64,000 nucleotides of DNA from Amyloporia xantha (lineage: Eukaryota > Basidiomycota > Agaricomycetes > Polyporales > Adustoporiaceae). The notes under the pieces were generated by a model. It had not been told where the DNA came from. It did not search any database and saw only the letters and a list, made by a program, of their open reading frames with translations. How positions within the stretch are numbered: position 1 is the first letter of the stretch; each line of letters opens with the position of its first letter. Location of the stretch: positions 1,259,683 to 1,323,682 of the forward strand of contig JAYKKR010000011.1 in the NCBI GenBank assembly GCA_036971615.1, given 5' to 3'. This document shows, piece by piece, positions 1-10,790 of the stretch. A program made the translations under genes and the position numbers.

Positions 1-1
1 G

Positions 2-1831
2 AACCTCGAGTATTGGCGCACGGCTCAGCATCTCACACGACGACAAGCGAGATGGGCTCTATATTTGTCCCGCTTCGATTTCACTATCACTCACAAGTCG
101 GGCAAGTCGAATGGAAAGGCTGACGCCTTGTCTCGTCGTCCAGACCTCCAGGTTGGAGATGACGATGACAACGTGGATCAGATTGTCCTGAAACCGGAAC
201 AGTTCCGCATTTCCTCCACACAGCGCGGGCATGCAGCAGTTGTGGCAGATCGATCGCTGCTGAAGCGAATTCGAGAATGTTCGGACAAGGATCGGGAGGT
301 GGCGGATGCCCTAGAAAAGATTCAGAATCTAGGCCCGCCCCGGCTCCAACGCGACTTCACTGAGTGGAACGCCGAGCAAGGGCTTCTGCTATTTCGAGGG
401 TGCGTTTACGTCCCAAAAAATGCAGAGCTTCGGCGGGATATTGTCAAAATCCACCACGACGCACCTGCAGCCGGTCATCCTGGTCGGGCCAAGACCCTCG
501 AGTTGGTATCACGAAACTATTGGTGGCCGGGAATGTCCAAGTTCGTCAATGAGTACGTAAGCACCTGCGACACGTGCAACCGTACCAAGACATTCCCCGC
601 TAAACCACAGGGGCCGCTCAAACCGAATGAGATTCCGGAGCGCCCTTGGCAGGTTATTACCACCGATATGATCGTGGGTCTCCCCAAGTCCGACGGGTTT
701 GATTCAATCCTAGTCACTGCAGATCGCTTCACCAAGATGGTACACTTCTCGGCATGTCACGAGACTCTGACTGCTGAGGGTGCTGCGGAACTTTATATAC
801 GCGATGTCTTTTCACATCATGGGGCCCCGGCCAAGGTCATATCAGACCGAGGTCCCCAATTCGCGTCAAAGTATCTGCATGCGATCTACAAAGGAATGAA
901 TATCGAACCAGCCATGTCGACTGCCTTTCACCCTCAGACAGACGGGCAGACGGAGCGGTGGAATCAGGAGATCGAGCAGTATCTTAGGGCTTATGTCAGC
1001 CACCGCCAGGATGATTGGGCGAAGCAGTTGCCTTTTGCAGAATTTGCACTGAACAATCGAGTTCACTCTGCAACTGGTTATTCCCCTTTCTTCCTGAACC
1101 AGGCGTATAACCCCGATCTTCAAATCCGCTTGAACCCCATGTCGAAAGTGCCCGCTGCGGAAGACAGGTTGAAGTTGTTACAGGAAGTACGGGATGACAC
1201 GCGCGCTGCGCTGGAGCTGTCTGCTGAGCGTATGAAAACTTACTACGATAAGCATGTGCAGGAGGCACTGGTGTTCGAACCAGGTGACAAAGTGTGGCTG
1301 GATGCTCGTAACCTGAAGCTGAAACAGCCGAGCAAGAAGCTCAGTCCCAAACGCCTTGGTCCCTTCCCTGTCACACGGAAGATCGGTGATTTAGACTATG
1401 AACTGAAGTTGCCCAAGTCGGTGCCAGTCCATCCGGTCTTCCACGTCTCCTTGCTCAGCAAGCATTCGCATAGTGAAATCCCGGGTCGAGAACCAGACGA
1501 ACCGCCACCTATTGAGGTCGAAGGCGAAGACGAGTACGAAGTTGAGCGAATCAAAGATTCACGTATATTCCGCCGCCAACTTCAGTACCTCGTCAAATGG
1601 AAAGGATACGATGAGTCCCATACGTCTTGGGAACCAGCGCGTAACGTAGCAAACGCGAAAGAACTCATCGAGATCTTTCATCGTGGACACCCTAGTGCGC
1701 CTCGTCGACTCAATGCCGCTGTCTTTGCTGGTTTGCAGTTTCGTCCACTTCCTGGAGCAATGACCGAAGCACGTTGCCGTTCTGGTTGGGAGATGGGGAA
1801 AGGAAGCGCGCATGGGGTCATGCGGCGTTAA
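2..1831 (+). CDS. Ty3/gypsy Pol polyprotein, C-terminal part (RNase H end, integrase, chromodomain)
   Basis: The frame is open from base 2, so this is a partial CDS cut by the window edge; there is no true start here. The first ~50 residues are the end of RNase H (motif GKADALSRRPD). About residues 130-175 of the visible part form the integrase H2C2 zinc finger (H..H then CDTC). The integrase core follows, with the catalytic triad visible as D in TTDMIVGLP, D in ISDRGPQF, and E in TDGQTERWNQEIEQ. The last ~80 residues contain a chromodomain (LVKWKGYDESHTSWEPA), which in chromoviruses is thought to steer integration to heterochromatin. The frame has no internal stop, so the element may be young. 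The stop is directly followed by the polypurine tract. Confidence 0.95.
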   Translation, partial: NLEYWRTAQHLTRRQARWALYLSRFDFTITHKSGKSNGKADALSRRPDLQVGDDDDNVDQIVLKPEQFRISSTQRGHAAVVADRSLLKRIRECSDKDREVADALEKIQNLGPPRLQRDFTEWNAEQGLLLFRGCVYVPKNAELRRDIVKIHHDAPAAGHPGRAKTLELVSRNYWWPGMSKFVNEYVSTCDTCNRTKTFPAKPQGPLKPNEIPERPWQVITTDMIVGLPKSDGFDSILVTADRFTKMVHFSACHETLTAEGAAELYIRDVFSHHGAPAKVISDRGPQFASKYLHAIYKGMNIEPAMSTAFHPQTDGQTERWNQEIEQYLRAYVSHRQDDWAKQLPFAEFALNNRVHSATGYSPFFLNQAYNPDLQIRLNPMSKVPAAEDRLKLLQEVRDDTRAALELSAERMKTYYDKHVQEALVFEPGDKVWLDARNLKLKQPSKKLSPKRLGPFPVTRKIGDLDYELKLPKSVPVHPVFHVSLLSKHSHSEIPGREPDEPPPIEVEGEDEYEVERIKDSRIFRRQLQYLVKWKGYDESHTSWEPARNVANAKELIEIFHRGHPSAPRRLNAAVFAGLQFRPLPGAMTEARCRSGWEMGKGSAHGVMRR

Positions 1832-1842
1832 GAGGGGGGTAC
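1831..1842 (+). promoter_or_regulatory. Polypurine tract of the retrotransposon
   Basis: A G-rich purine run (AGAGGGGGG) starts at the last base of the pol stop codon and ends 3 bases before the LTR TGTC. This is where the plus-strand primer is expected in reverse transcription. Confidence 0.8.
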
Positions 1843-2412
1843 TGTCACGAGTTGACATTGAGCGTTTCTTCCTTTCTATATACGGACGATTTTCTCCTTT
1901 TACTCATCGTTATTTTCCCCTCTTATTCGAACGACCATTCTACTATACACATCGCAAGCTCCTTGTTCATGGACTTAGACGCGTCGACCATTACAGGTCA
2001 CATGTTCCCTTCCCACGGACTCCGTCCCGCCTTCCCTTTACGGACGCTTACTTAAGCATGGTGCCGGCCGACCTCGGGCCCCGCCGGGCTCCGCTCACGA
2101 CATCACTTATGACTCATAGCCTGCTTACTCAGGCTGCGCACAGACCACCTGCGCACGGACCATGTAGATAGCCTGCCCTGAACTCTTGTAGTATATAAGT
2201 AGTACGCCTCTGCCTGGGGACTTCAGTTTCGACCTCTTGTCCCTAGGTAAGCCAAGCCTGCCTGTACATACTTACCATCGCTTACATTTATTTATCTTGT
2301 CCCTAGCCTTAGACTCGAGCATAGCTCGTCATCGCTTCGGTAAAGACCTAGTCGAACGCCCTCGGCCTTTTAGGTTTGTTCTTCCCCTGTCGCTTGACTC
2401 TAAGTCGCGACA
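1843..2412 (+). repeat. 3' LTR of the Ty3/gypsy element
   Basis: The LTR begins TGTCACGA right after the purine tract and ends TCGCGACA, an imperfect inverted pair as expected for LTR ends. A TATA-like box (TATATAAG, about 2192-2199) lies roughly 220 bp from the right end and would place transcription start, and so the R region, about 30 bp further on. With no second LTR in the window the right border is inferred only from the terminal inverted pair. Confidence 0.8.
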
Positions 2413-5263
2413 GGAGTAGTCCATGGGTTCATACTATACAAAATAGACTTTTTGGCCACTAAAAATTGTAACTCCTGGGAGGACGAACATATGCTTTTGC
2501 TTTCGCCGAAAAGTGGGCGCCAATGCTGGCGGGTCACATGAGAGCTGGTGGCATGTGACTGTCTGTCTTGCTGGCGCCGCCGACCTTAGGCTTTGGTGCC
2601 TTCGCTGAGCTCGATGGTTCCCTTTATGTTCTTCCAAGCTCCCCGTCCTCAGGCTGTCGTCTTCGACAGGGCCATGAGGAACAACATGAGGAATCGGTTT
2701 CGTGAGAGTCCGCCTCGCTTGCGAACAACAGCTCGCATGCCTCTCGCTCGCGAATGACAGCTCGCGTGCCCCCTAAGTACGCACCGTCTCCAGATGCCTC
2801 GCACTGTCATACGGCCCCGTCGTCCTGTGCGAGTACGACGTGACATTTCGCAGTGAAGGCGCTCTGCTCCATGTGCCCTTGCTGACTCTGCCATCGGCTG
2901 TCAGGGCGGTCGCTTCTCCAGGCTGCGCCCGCATTGTAGCTATTCGTCGTACTGGTGAATGCCGTCCACTCCCTGCGATAGTTTCGGCAATCGCGTGCAT
3001 CATTGCCCCCGATCTGTTCTGCACCTGATGGCAGTACGCGCCGCGACAGCCTTAGTATGCCTGTGAACATCAGGATATCCACCGCTTTTTGAGCGAGGGC
3101 TCCGTTCAGCTGAGCTTTCACCTGATCACTCGCTGCAGCCGCAACTTCCACCATAGAGCTGGCTCGGTTATTGGAAGTGATATTCTTGGCTAGTACTTCG
3201 TTATTGCTTTACAGTACTTCATTCTTGCTTTACAGTGATAGACAATAGAGAAAATATGTTATTTTTCGGTATGGATAAATACATTACATTATCGCAGTGG
3301 CAATGTCTGCTGAGTCGAAAGGCTGACCGTAGGTGGGAAGGCCATGCTGTACTTGCAGATAGCACATTCCCGATCGACATGTCCGGGGTCCTTGCACCCG
3401 GCAGACCGGCAAAGCCAAATAAGATCAGTGGCACCGAGCAGATCAGTCCCTGTTGCCATAGCCACTTTTTGAAAATTCGGGATCAGGGATATTCTCCTAT
3501 ATTCGGGGGTCCTTCGCTAGCCCTCGATGCGATGTCTAGAATGGCGCGTTTACTGCTCTGCTTAGACTCACTACTTCGTACCTTGTGTCATCGGCTTCGA
3601 GGCCTGCTATCGGTGGATATTGGACAGAGTGGAGCAAATTCTACTCGAGAGAGATTTGCCAGTGATGTCCATGTCAAGAAAGTCGTGACATGGAAGGCAG
3701 GGCCTGTCGATCGCACGACAAGAGCAGTGGGAAAGGAGACAAGTCCAAGGTGTCGAGCACGCCGGGCTAGCTAACTGACAACGTGAGTGGCGATTTCGAT
3801 ATATATTAGTGTGGGTGGTGCTCATATCTCGTATAACAGAGCAGCTTGAAATGTATCGCGACATTGTAGAGTTACGAACGGACCTAGAAGAGTCCGCACC
3901 GTTCAGTACCGCATCCTCTTGTACTTCTTCTTTCTCCGCCTCCATACGCTCAGCCCCGACCAGTAGTGTCGTCATCAACCACTGTTTGCTGCCGCGCACC
4001 GCGCCGCCGCCGTCCAACCACAAGGCTCAAGTTTCGCCTTGTCTACGGCCTGAGCTTGTGGAAGCAGCTTCAGCATAAGCACTGTGGGCGGGTCCTTATC
4101 GTCTGCACTCAAAGCGGGGAACGGAATAGCCTGACTTTACATGTCTCATGTGGAGCCGTTCTCGATATTCAGTCGCACGCCGTCATGTGCGAGCTTGTCG
4201 ATACCCAGTGCCCCAGGAAGCCCTCGGTAATCCCGAATCGAACCGAAGTGCGTGGAGCACGCCGCTGCAATGCACGCGGTACTTGTCTTTTGTGTTGACG
4301 TCTCTTAAAATGTTCGTCGGTCAGCCTTGCCTCGTTTTAGTACTTATTCGATGCTCATGTTTGACAACTTCCAGCTTACTGCTATCCTCCCCGTTCGTGC
4401 TCTCTGAGTTGAACTCGGTATTATCGGGTGATGCTAAGTTCAAGCACGCAAAGATAGGGACTGTATACATGGAAGGCGCAGCTCACGGGTCACAGACATG
4501 GATCCACAAGACGCGCATGCCCTTCGGAGAATAGTGGAACTAATGATCAGTGCCGTGCAAGCAGAGATTCTCCACTATGGATGGAATGTTCCCGTTCACT
4601 CTTTGAGTACTGCGGATGCCGAGTCGCTGTGGGAGGCTCGGATGAAATGGTCAAGATGGCATAGAGATCACTGGCAAGCGACTCCTCGTATGTCTTGGAG
4701 GACTGCGCGGGACCAAATTGGCTCGGATGCACTGGATCGTAGACTGTTTGTACTGTGGAAGAATGAGTAAGGCAGCTATGCTGATGCTGGCGTGCGCTGA
4801 CGACTAGAACTAGTGCAAGTATGCACGGCTGGGAACTTCAGAGGCGGATGCGTGACACATAAGTTGAAGGGAAGCCGAATCAGGCAGGTAGACTTCCTTT
4901 TCTGACCGGCGGCCAGTGCAGCGAGTCGAGTCTCTGCTAGTCAAGCTGGCCACGCTTCACGCGGTGTGGTGGTCTCACTTGATGTCGTGATCATGTTGGG
5001 TGAAAAACCCAGCTTCATAAAATACAGACAAGATTCCTACATCTTTTTCATCTTTGCTAGTCTCGTATTGTAGGAGGCTAGCCCTGCCTCAGTGAGATTC
5101 GTCTTCTCATCGAATCAGACGAACTCCAAATTGCTTGGACAATGCGAAGCGCCACTCGCTCTCGGCCCTCCAGACATTTTAATGCGTGTATACGGATATG
5201 AAATAGAAGGAATCGCGAGCATATACAAACGTCGTGACAGTCCGAGTCGGATCAGTAGTATCG
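2413..5263. other. Intergenic stretch with decayed coding-like sequence
   Basis: No reading frame here has convincing exon structure or a recognisable domain. Roughly 3600-4300 is related at DNA level to 12500-13400 (for example GGCATGGAAGGCAGGG and the CGATATATATTAG segment occur in both in the same order) but is more broken. 2413-3200 and 4500-5263 show nothing I can name. Confidence 0.5.
3600..4300 (+). pseudogene. Decayed copy of an unknown gene, related to 12476-13406
   Basis: This stretch and 12476-13406 share several blocks in the same order. They are an EQ.LL.RD-like segment, then V.KKV.(T/A)WKAG, then a possible 5' splice site before CGATATATATTAG, then a block around CCGTCCAACCA. 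In this copy the blocks fall in different frames and stops interrupt them, so I call it a pseudogene. No known domain is recognised. Coding strand and gene limits are inferred only from this pairwise comparison. Confidence 0.35.
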
Positions 5264-5463
5264 GGCACCAGGGTTACAAAGCAAAGCCAATAGATATAAC
5301 CACCCAGTAGGAAACCTGAGGAAGGAGTGTTATATATGGTCAAAGCGCATATATGTGATAATGTTCCATAGGATCTATAAGGATTGTCCTATCATCTCCT
5401 GCCATACGCACTGGCACGACACGTCACATTGTTGGTGCGGGGGATGATCACGTTTTTGGCTCG

Positions 5464-8400
5464 TTACCTGTCGCCGTCAGGTGGTGATGAAGCTAAAGGT
5501 CCGGCTCTAGAGATAGGAATGTTCAGTAGCAACATTCCAAGTATCGCTGAAAGACTCACGGATCAGAGTTTCTCTCAAGACGTTCGTGCAAGCGATCTAG
5601 AGCGCGCCTGGCACGAGCTGACAAGATATTGTCGGCAGGGTACTGAGAAGCGCATCTATTCAAAGCAATAACGATGTCCTGGGTTAGCAAACGAGCATCC
5701 AAGCTGGCGACAGCTTCAATGCGCTCCAGAAGGACTTCGACTCCGTACCAATTGGTACGATCGCTAGCAATTTTCTCGATCACGGAGTCCTTGCTGATAT
5801 GCGCAGTCACGGTGTGTAGCGCTTTGTTGATTTTGTCTCTTATCCCGTCGAAGTCCATGCGAGGAAGTTTGGCAGTAAACCTCAGAGCGGAACTTGCGAT
5901 GTATAAGAAAGATTTCACGTCCAGATGTTCGCGTAGATCTTGAAGACACGAAAGCAACGTGACAGCGTCTGTCAGAATGCAAAGTGAGCGCCCTATAGTA
6001 TGAGGGAGGGTAGACACGAGACTCGCCCTTCTTGCCCATTTGAAATTTGTGGTCGAATTGCCATATGATAAACGCTAGCTGATTGCGAGCACTCTTCCCA
6101 ACTTTGGTGTCCATGAGTAAACTGAGGAGGCGGTTATAAGGATCGAATTTCGCATCAGTGACAACCCAGAAAAATGAGGGAAGGTGATCCAGAATGCGCG
6201 CATAGTGTTCATCCCGCACGGCAGCCTCTATGGAAATGGCATTAATCTTGGATAGCAGCCCGACAGACATGTCAGCCATCATCGCAGCAATAGTGTGACC
6301 GCCCTGTTCCCGTCGATACAACCCCAGTGTGGAAGATGAGATGTACAAGAACGATTCGACGTCCAGATGTTCGCATAGATCTTGCAGACACGAAAGCAAC
6401 ATGACAGTGTCTGACAGAATGGAAAATGAGCGCCCTATGGTACGAGAGAGGGTAGACATGAGACTCACCCTGTATGCCCACTTCAAATTTGTTGTCGAAT
6501 TTCTGGATCAACGTTGCTAGCTTATCGCGAGTACTTTGCCCAACTTCGGTGTCCTTGAGTAAACTGAGGAGGCGATTATAAGGCTCGCATTTCGCATCCG
6601 TGACAGCATTGAAAACTGAGTCAAGGTGACTTAGAACGCGCGCATAGTGTTCGTCCCGCACGGTAGCATCTGTGGAACTTGCACTGATCTTGGATAGTAG
6701 GTCGACGGACATGTCAGCAATCCCAGCAACAGTTCGACTGTCCTGTTCCCTCGGATGCCAGATCGGTGTCGGCGGGTTGGTGGAAGTATCAATTTCGTGG
6801 GCCCTGTGCTCCACGACGCTGTAGAACGCGGGAAGTGCAACCTCGAGATCACTGGTCCTCAAGATCGGCCACACAACGTTCTCGAGGGATAATTTGTCCA
6901 TCAAGGCCTTGTCCGCCTCTGCAAGCATGGCAAGATTATGTCCTCCCTTATTGTCCTTCTCTTCGTAGCGCATAGACAGATTATCGAAATCGCTCCAACT
7001 GTCCAGCTTGAGCCACTCTCTCTGTGAGTCACACAAATTGCGCGTATAGCGCCATATGGGTCCAGACACTCGCTCGATATAGTTGTTGTTGTTCACGCGA
7101 TATATATCCCAGGCCCAGTCCCGTATGTGTGCTGTGAGTGGATAGAGGGTGCTTCCGATATACCTCGCTAATTGAATCCACACCCATGCCTGAGGAGACT
7201 TGTACGGGCACCCAGGAGCAATCGCTGGAATGAACATAGTGAACATAGCTGGAACTAGACCAACGACGGTCAGCGCTGTGACCACTCCAGCAACAACATA
7301 GTTGTATGTCCAAAGCAGCTCCACCAATCCGATGAGGAATAGTGCGAGAGACAGCTGCAAGAGGAACGGAAGGATGCCGATGATCCCCTCAACTTTCCAC
7401 TTGGTAAGGCTACTATGGCGGTGAGACCAGAGTCGAACAAGTTGACGAGACGTGGTTGTGGTTTGTTCCGTGTACTGATGAAGCCATTGGCTCACGGAAA
7501 TAGCAAGTGATCCGGCACTCAGACTGCAGACAAGCGCAGCGAACCACAACGAGGCTGTCGAGACGGTGACATGAGCCTGTGAGTAGGCAGTAGGGGAGAA
7601 CGGAGCTTGTGTCAAATTGCGACCGAAATCTGTTGCCATGGATGCCAGCTGTGCAGATATGACTATGAGAGCCTCCGTGGTCATATCCGGCGTCTGGGGC
7701 TGAAGATAGATGTAAAACGGGACGATAAATCCAGTCAATACCGTCGAAAAGAGACCGGCCTGTGGTTTAAATCGTCAGCCATCTCTTTGAGTAGGAAGAC
7801 GAGTCACTGGTGCGACCGCATTCAAGGTGGTCGTGCCAGAGATGACCACGCAAAGTAAAAGATACGCACAAAAAGAAGCAGATAATTGATGTCTTCTTTC
7901 CACTTCTCTACGAGGGCATTTTCATGTTTCCATACGTCTTCCGCACACTGGTCCCACGCAGCTGAGGCATCCCCGTCGACCGGCTGGACCGAGGCTTCAA
8001 TATTGCTATTGTCTTTGGCCCGCGATGCTGTTGATGCTGTAAGAACAGGGTCCTCCGCTCGTAAACCAGGGTCAGATCTACCTTCGTCGATTGCTGGCTG
8101 GGCATCTGCATCGTTTTGACCTATGCGATCACTGCTGCGCCTCACTGTTTCTATCTGCTCGCCACAAACCATCGTCGCTCAGACTCATGGCACTAAAGCA
8201 CAGGTAATCAACATACCTCAGGCTGCAGACTGACATGCGATTGGGAAAGGTCTTGTGCAACATCAGACAGAGCAATATCATGCTTATCGTGGATCCTCAA
8301 AGATCCAAGTCCACTTTCGGCATCCTGTATGGTCTACATATTATTCAAGTGACAAATTAAAGGGCTATCACGGCTCACGTTGTCTCCGTTGTCAGCTCCG

Positions 8401-8633
8401 CTCGAGTCATTTTTCTCTACGGTCAGGGAGTGTATCTCCACCACTTTCATGGGGATCTCTTCCCCGACGCCGGACACACTCTGGGAGGGAACTGGACTCT
8501 GCTCGGGACTGGCATCATTTCGCCCGTCGATGGAGCTGTGCTGCATGCTGGAAGCCAGGTCAGATGGCCTGCATACATTCGTCGAAGACGCTTTCGACTG
8601 CGTAGACCGACTTCTACCCCGTCTCTTCACCAT
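5464..8633 (-). CDS. DUF6535 family membrane protein, copy A (intact, 7 exons)
   Basis: Inferred exons (minus strand): 8633-8379, 8324-8217, 8154-7870, 7759-6469, 6410-6027, 5968-5560, 5506-5464. All phases agree and give about 924 aa. The N-terminal ~120 residues are polar and disordered (start MVKRRGRSRS). Exon 3 ends with a tryptophan-rich segment (AWDQCAEDVWKHE). Exon 4 opens AGLFSTVLTGFIVP and holds four hydrophobic segments, the pattern of the DUF6535 domain found in Agaricomycetes. The C-terminal half is a soluble helical region. A 441 bp unit spanning the end of exon 4, intron 4 and part of exon 5 is tandemly duplicated. The fifth intron starts with GC instead of GT. Function is unknown; a membrane location is inferred from the hydrophobic segments. 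Confidence 0.85.
5885..6766 (-). repeat. Two tandem 441 bp exon-intron units within the DUF6535 gene
   Basis: Bases of about 5885-6325 and 6326-6766 align end to end. Each unit contains an exon end, one 58 nt intron and the start of the next exon. At protein level the unit repeats as ...DEHYAR.L.HL...(Y)NRLLSLL.DT.VG... The related genes at 21.2-24.0 and 55.3-58.1 kb have one copy only. The unit borders are approximate. Confidence 0.75.
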
Positions 8634-8719
8634 GGATTCGAGCGCGTTGAGAGTGTATACGACGAGGGCACGGAGGCAGGGATGCAGGCGGTGAGTCTGG
8701 ACTTGCACCTGTTGGTGCG

Positions 8720-10790
8720 ATAAGCTTTATAACATAATCGATATGAATGAACATTGGAACACGCGGGACTATCCGATGTCAAGACCACACAGATGTTGCA
8801 GGGAAGCTTTTCGGTTGGTGACTCTGACGCTCTAGCGTCAGGTAACAAGTAACCTCGAAGTACTCCATGAATCGTCTTTCTGCCATAATAGCGACGACCA
8901 TCCAGAGAAGTGTGACAAGTGGAAAACCGCGCACGATAGGCATGAAATGAGGAGACCCCAATACATGAGCTCAAGCGCCGTATAAAACGCGCAGATTAGA
9001 GTCGCGCTATATCAGGCAATGGATGCCAAGCGCATGTTCGCCAGGCGGTGCTGGCGTTGTAACTAGCGCCCATGTAACGCACACCCAAAGCTGACCGGTG
9101 GCGACCTTCCAAGATGTCGTAGATCCGTTCGATAGCATGGCTGAGGCTCCACAGTTTGCAAATACCGTTCATTCGCTTGTATCCTGAGAACAAAGCGAGA
9201 TGGATAGGTTGCAAAATGACAGCTGCAAGGAGGGAGATGTCGAGCGACAAGTGTAGACTCGCAGAAGACAATGGACAGGTTAGGACAGGTGACACAATGA
9301 GCGATGATAGCACCTCCAAGGTGAGGCCGTTCGGGGTCATGCATTCCGCGATTACAGCAGAAGCGGTCGGTGGCACCTCCTCTCCCACATCGGACCAAAA
9401 CAAAGGATCACGAGATCGGAGATCTGTCGGCATAGATCGTCGAATGTCATGGTGCACGATGGCATTCGGAATTCCTCCCTTCAGTAGACGCGGAGGGGCA
9501 GCCTGGCAGCCGCGCTGCATCGTGTTGAATCAGAGAAAGAGCCCGAACATATGATTAGAGTGAGGCGATTTCCAAACGGAGTGTCAGTCGAGCGCCGAAC
9601 GCGAAACGCTGGTCACCAAGTTGTGCTGGCTGGCACTGGACTGGCATATATGCCTTACGCCGGTCCGACCGCCATTTCGTCGTTCCTCGAGGTGTGGAAT
9701 AACTGGAGAATTGATCAGGTAGGAGAGAGACATGTTTTGGCCTATAAGCGGGACGTCGATCGATGTTGGCTGACGTCAGCCCTGACTACGAGGACTGGAA
9801 GTATGTGGGTTCTGCGAATGGAATTCGTCGGCCTCTTCAATATTGTCTCCCTCGAGATAGACCATCTCGCGAAAAGCTGACTGATATCGGACGAGCAAAA
9901 GCGGCAGCGCTGGCAGACTGCTTTCAGGGGCGATCTTGACATTGCATTCAGAGATGCGGCCTACTAATCAGAGCATGCGTCTGGCTAGTCCTGCATGCAA
10001 AAGTATGTAAATGTGATGGAATAGTGTCGACCCTGGGCGCTGATGTCGCGGGAGAGTGAACCACTCCGAGATGCTGCTCTGATGGGGTAGATCGCGGCAA
10101 ATCCGATGCACGTCAAGTCGAATCGAGGTCGTGAAGGGTCATAATAGTGGTGTGGTCCAGCAAAGCCACATTCGGACAGACTGGGAAGAATATGCTATGC
10201 AGAACTTGTGGACTGAGACGATCAGCGACTTGAGTAGACTTGGAGACTAATCAACCTGGACTTACTGAAGACACAGCCGGTGTTCAACGACCAATTCACA
10301 GATATAACGCACTGAGCTAGAGATATGGCGCATCCCGAAGATACGACATGTTCATTTGCTTTACCATGCTTCGCCTCTCCTCATCGCGGCCCACGACAAG
10401 CGGCTCGATCCTGAGAGCTCGGCCTGCAAGACTAGTGAAATTGTACGTTATTTATCGTCTAGGAAAGTCACATAACGTGTATAACACACCGAGAATTGTT
10501 ACATGACCTAGATGAGCTTGGGGGTCGGCTACTAGACCGTAGCAGGTCATGGCGCGATGTCCCATTATCAGTGCATGCAAGAAGTAGCTGACATTCATTC
10601 TGACGAATATATGCCGAGTGAAGGCAGGAACAGGATAGTGTCTGAACAGTTTCGCCAAGAGAACGAGATTGGACCACGGAGCCTGATCTCATAGAATTGC
10701 TGGGCGCATGATCGACGGACGCGTGGAAATCGAAGACGAGTGTCGATTATTGATGAATGCTAAGAAAAATGAAGACCAACGGCCTTTGAT
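8720..10790. other. Upstream flank of DUF6535 copy A, no intact gene
   Basis: This tract matches 17830-20225 but neither copy keeps a shared open frame. A minus-strand piece near 9300-9450 has protein-like text in both copies (A: FWSDVGEEVPPTASA; B: FWTDVGEEIPQIASA) followed by divergent frames, so a decayed gene is possible. I cannot name it. The rest shows nothing recognisable. Confidence 0.4.

Larger units (their letters stand above)
1..2412 (+). mobile_element. Ty3/gypsy chromodomain retrotransposon, 3' part
   Basis: The window opens inside the pol gene of an LTR retrotransposon and runs through its 3' LTR. Visible in order are the end of RNase H, integrase, a C-terminal chromodomain, a purine tract, and a 570 bp LTR with TGTC...GACA ends. 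The gag, protease and reverse transcriptase parts and the 5' LTR lie outside the window, so neither target duplication nor LTR divergence (age) can be read. The order RNase H-integrase-chromodomain is that of Ty3/gypsy chromoviruses. Confidence 0.93.
5264..10790. repeat. Duplicated segment, copy A
   Basis: About 5.5 kb is repeated at 14400-20225 in direct orientation. The left border begins near CAGGGTTACAAAGCAAAG and the right border lies near GAATGCTAAGAAA. The match covers the DUF6535 gene, its introns, its downstream flank and about 2 kb of upstream non-coding DNA. The coding part is highly similar; the upstream flank has drifted more, with small indels. Confidence 0.8.
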
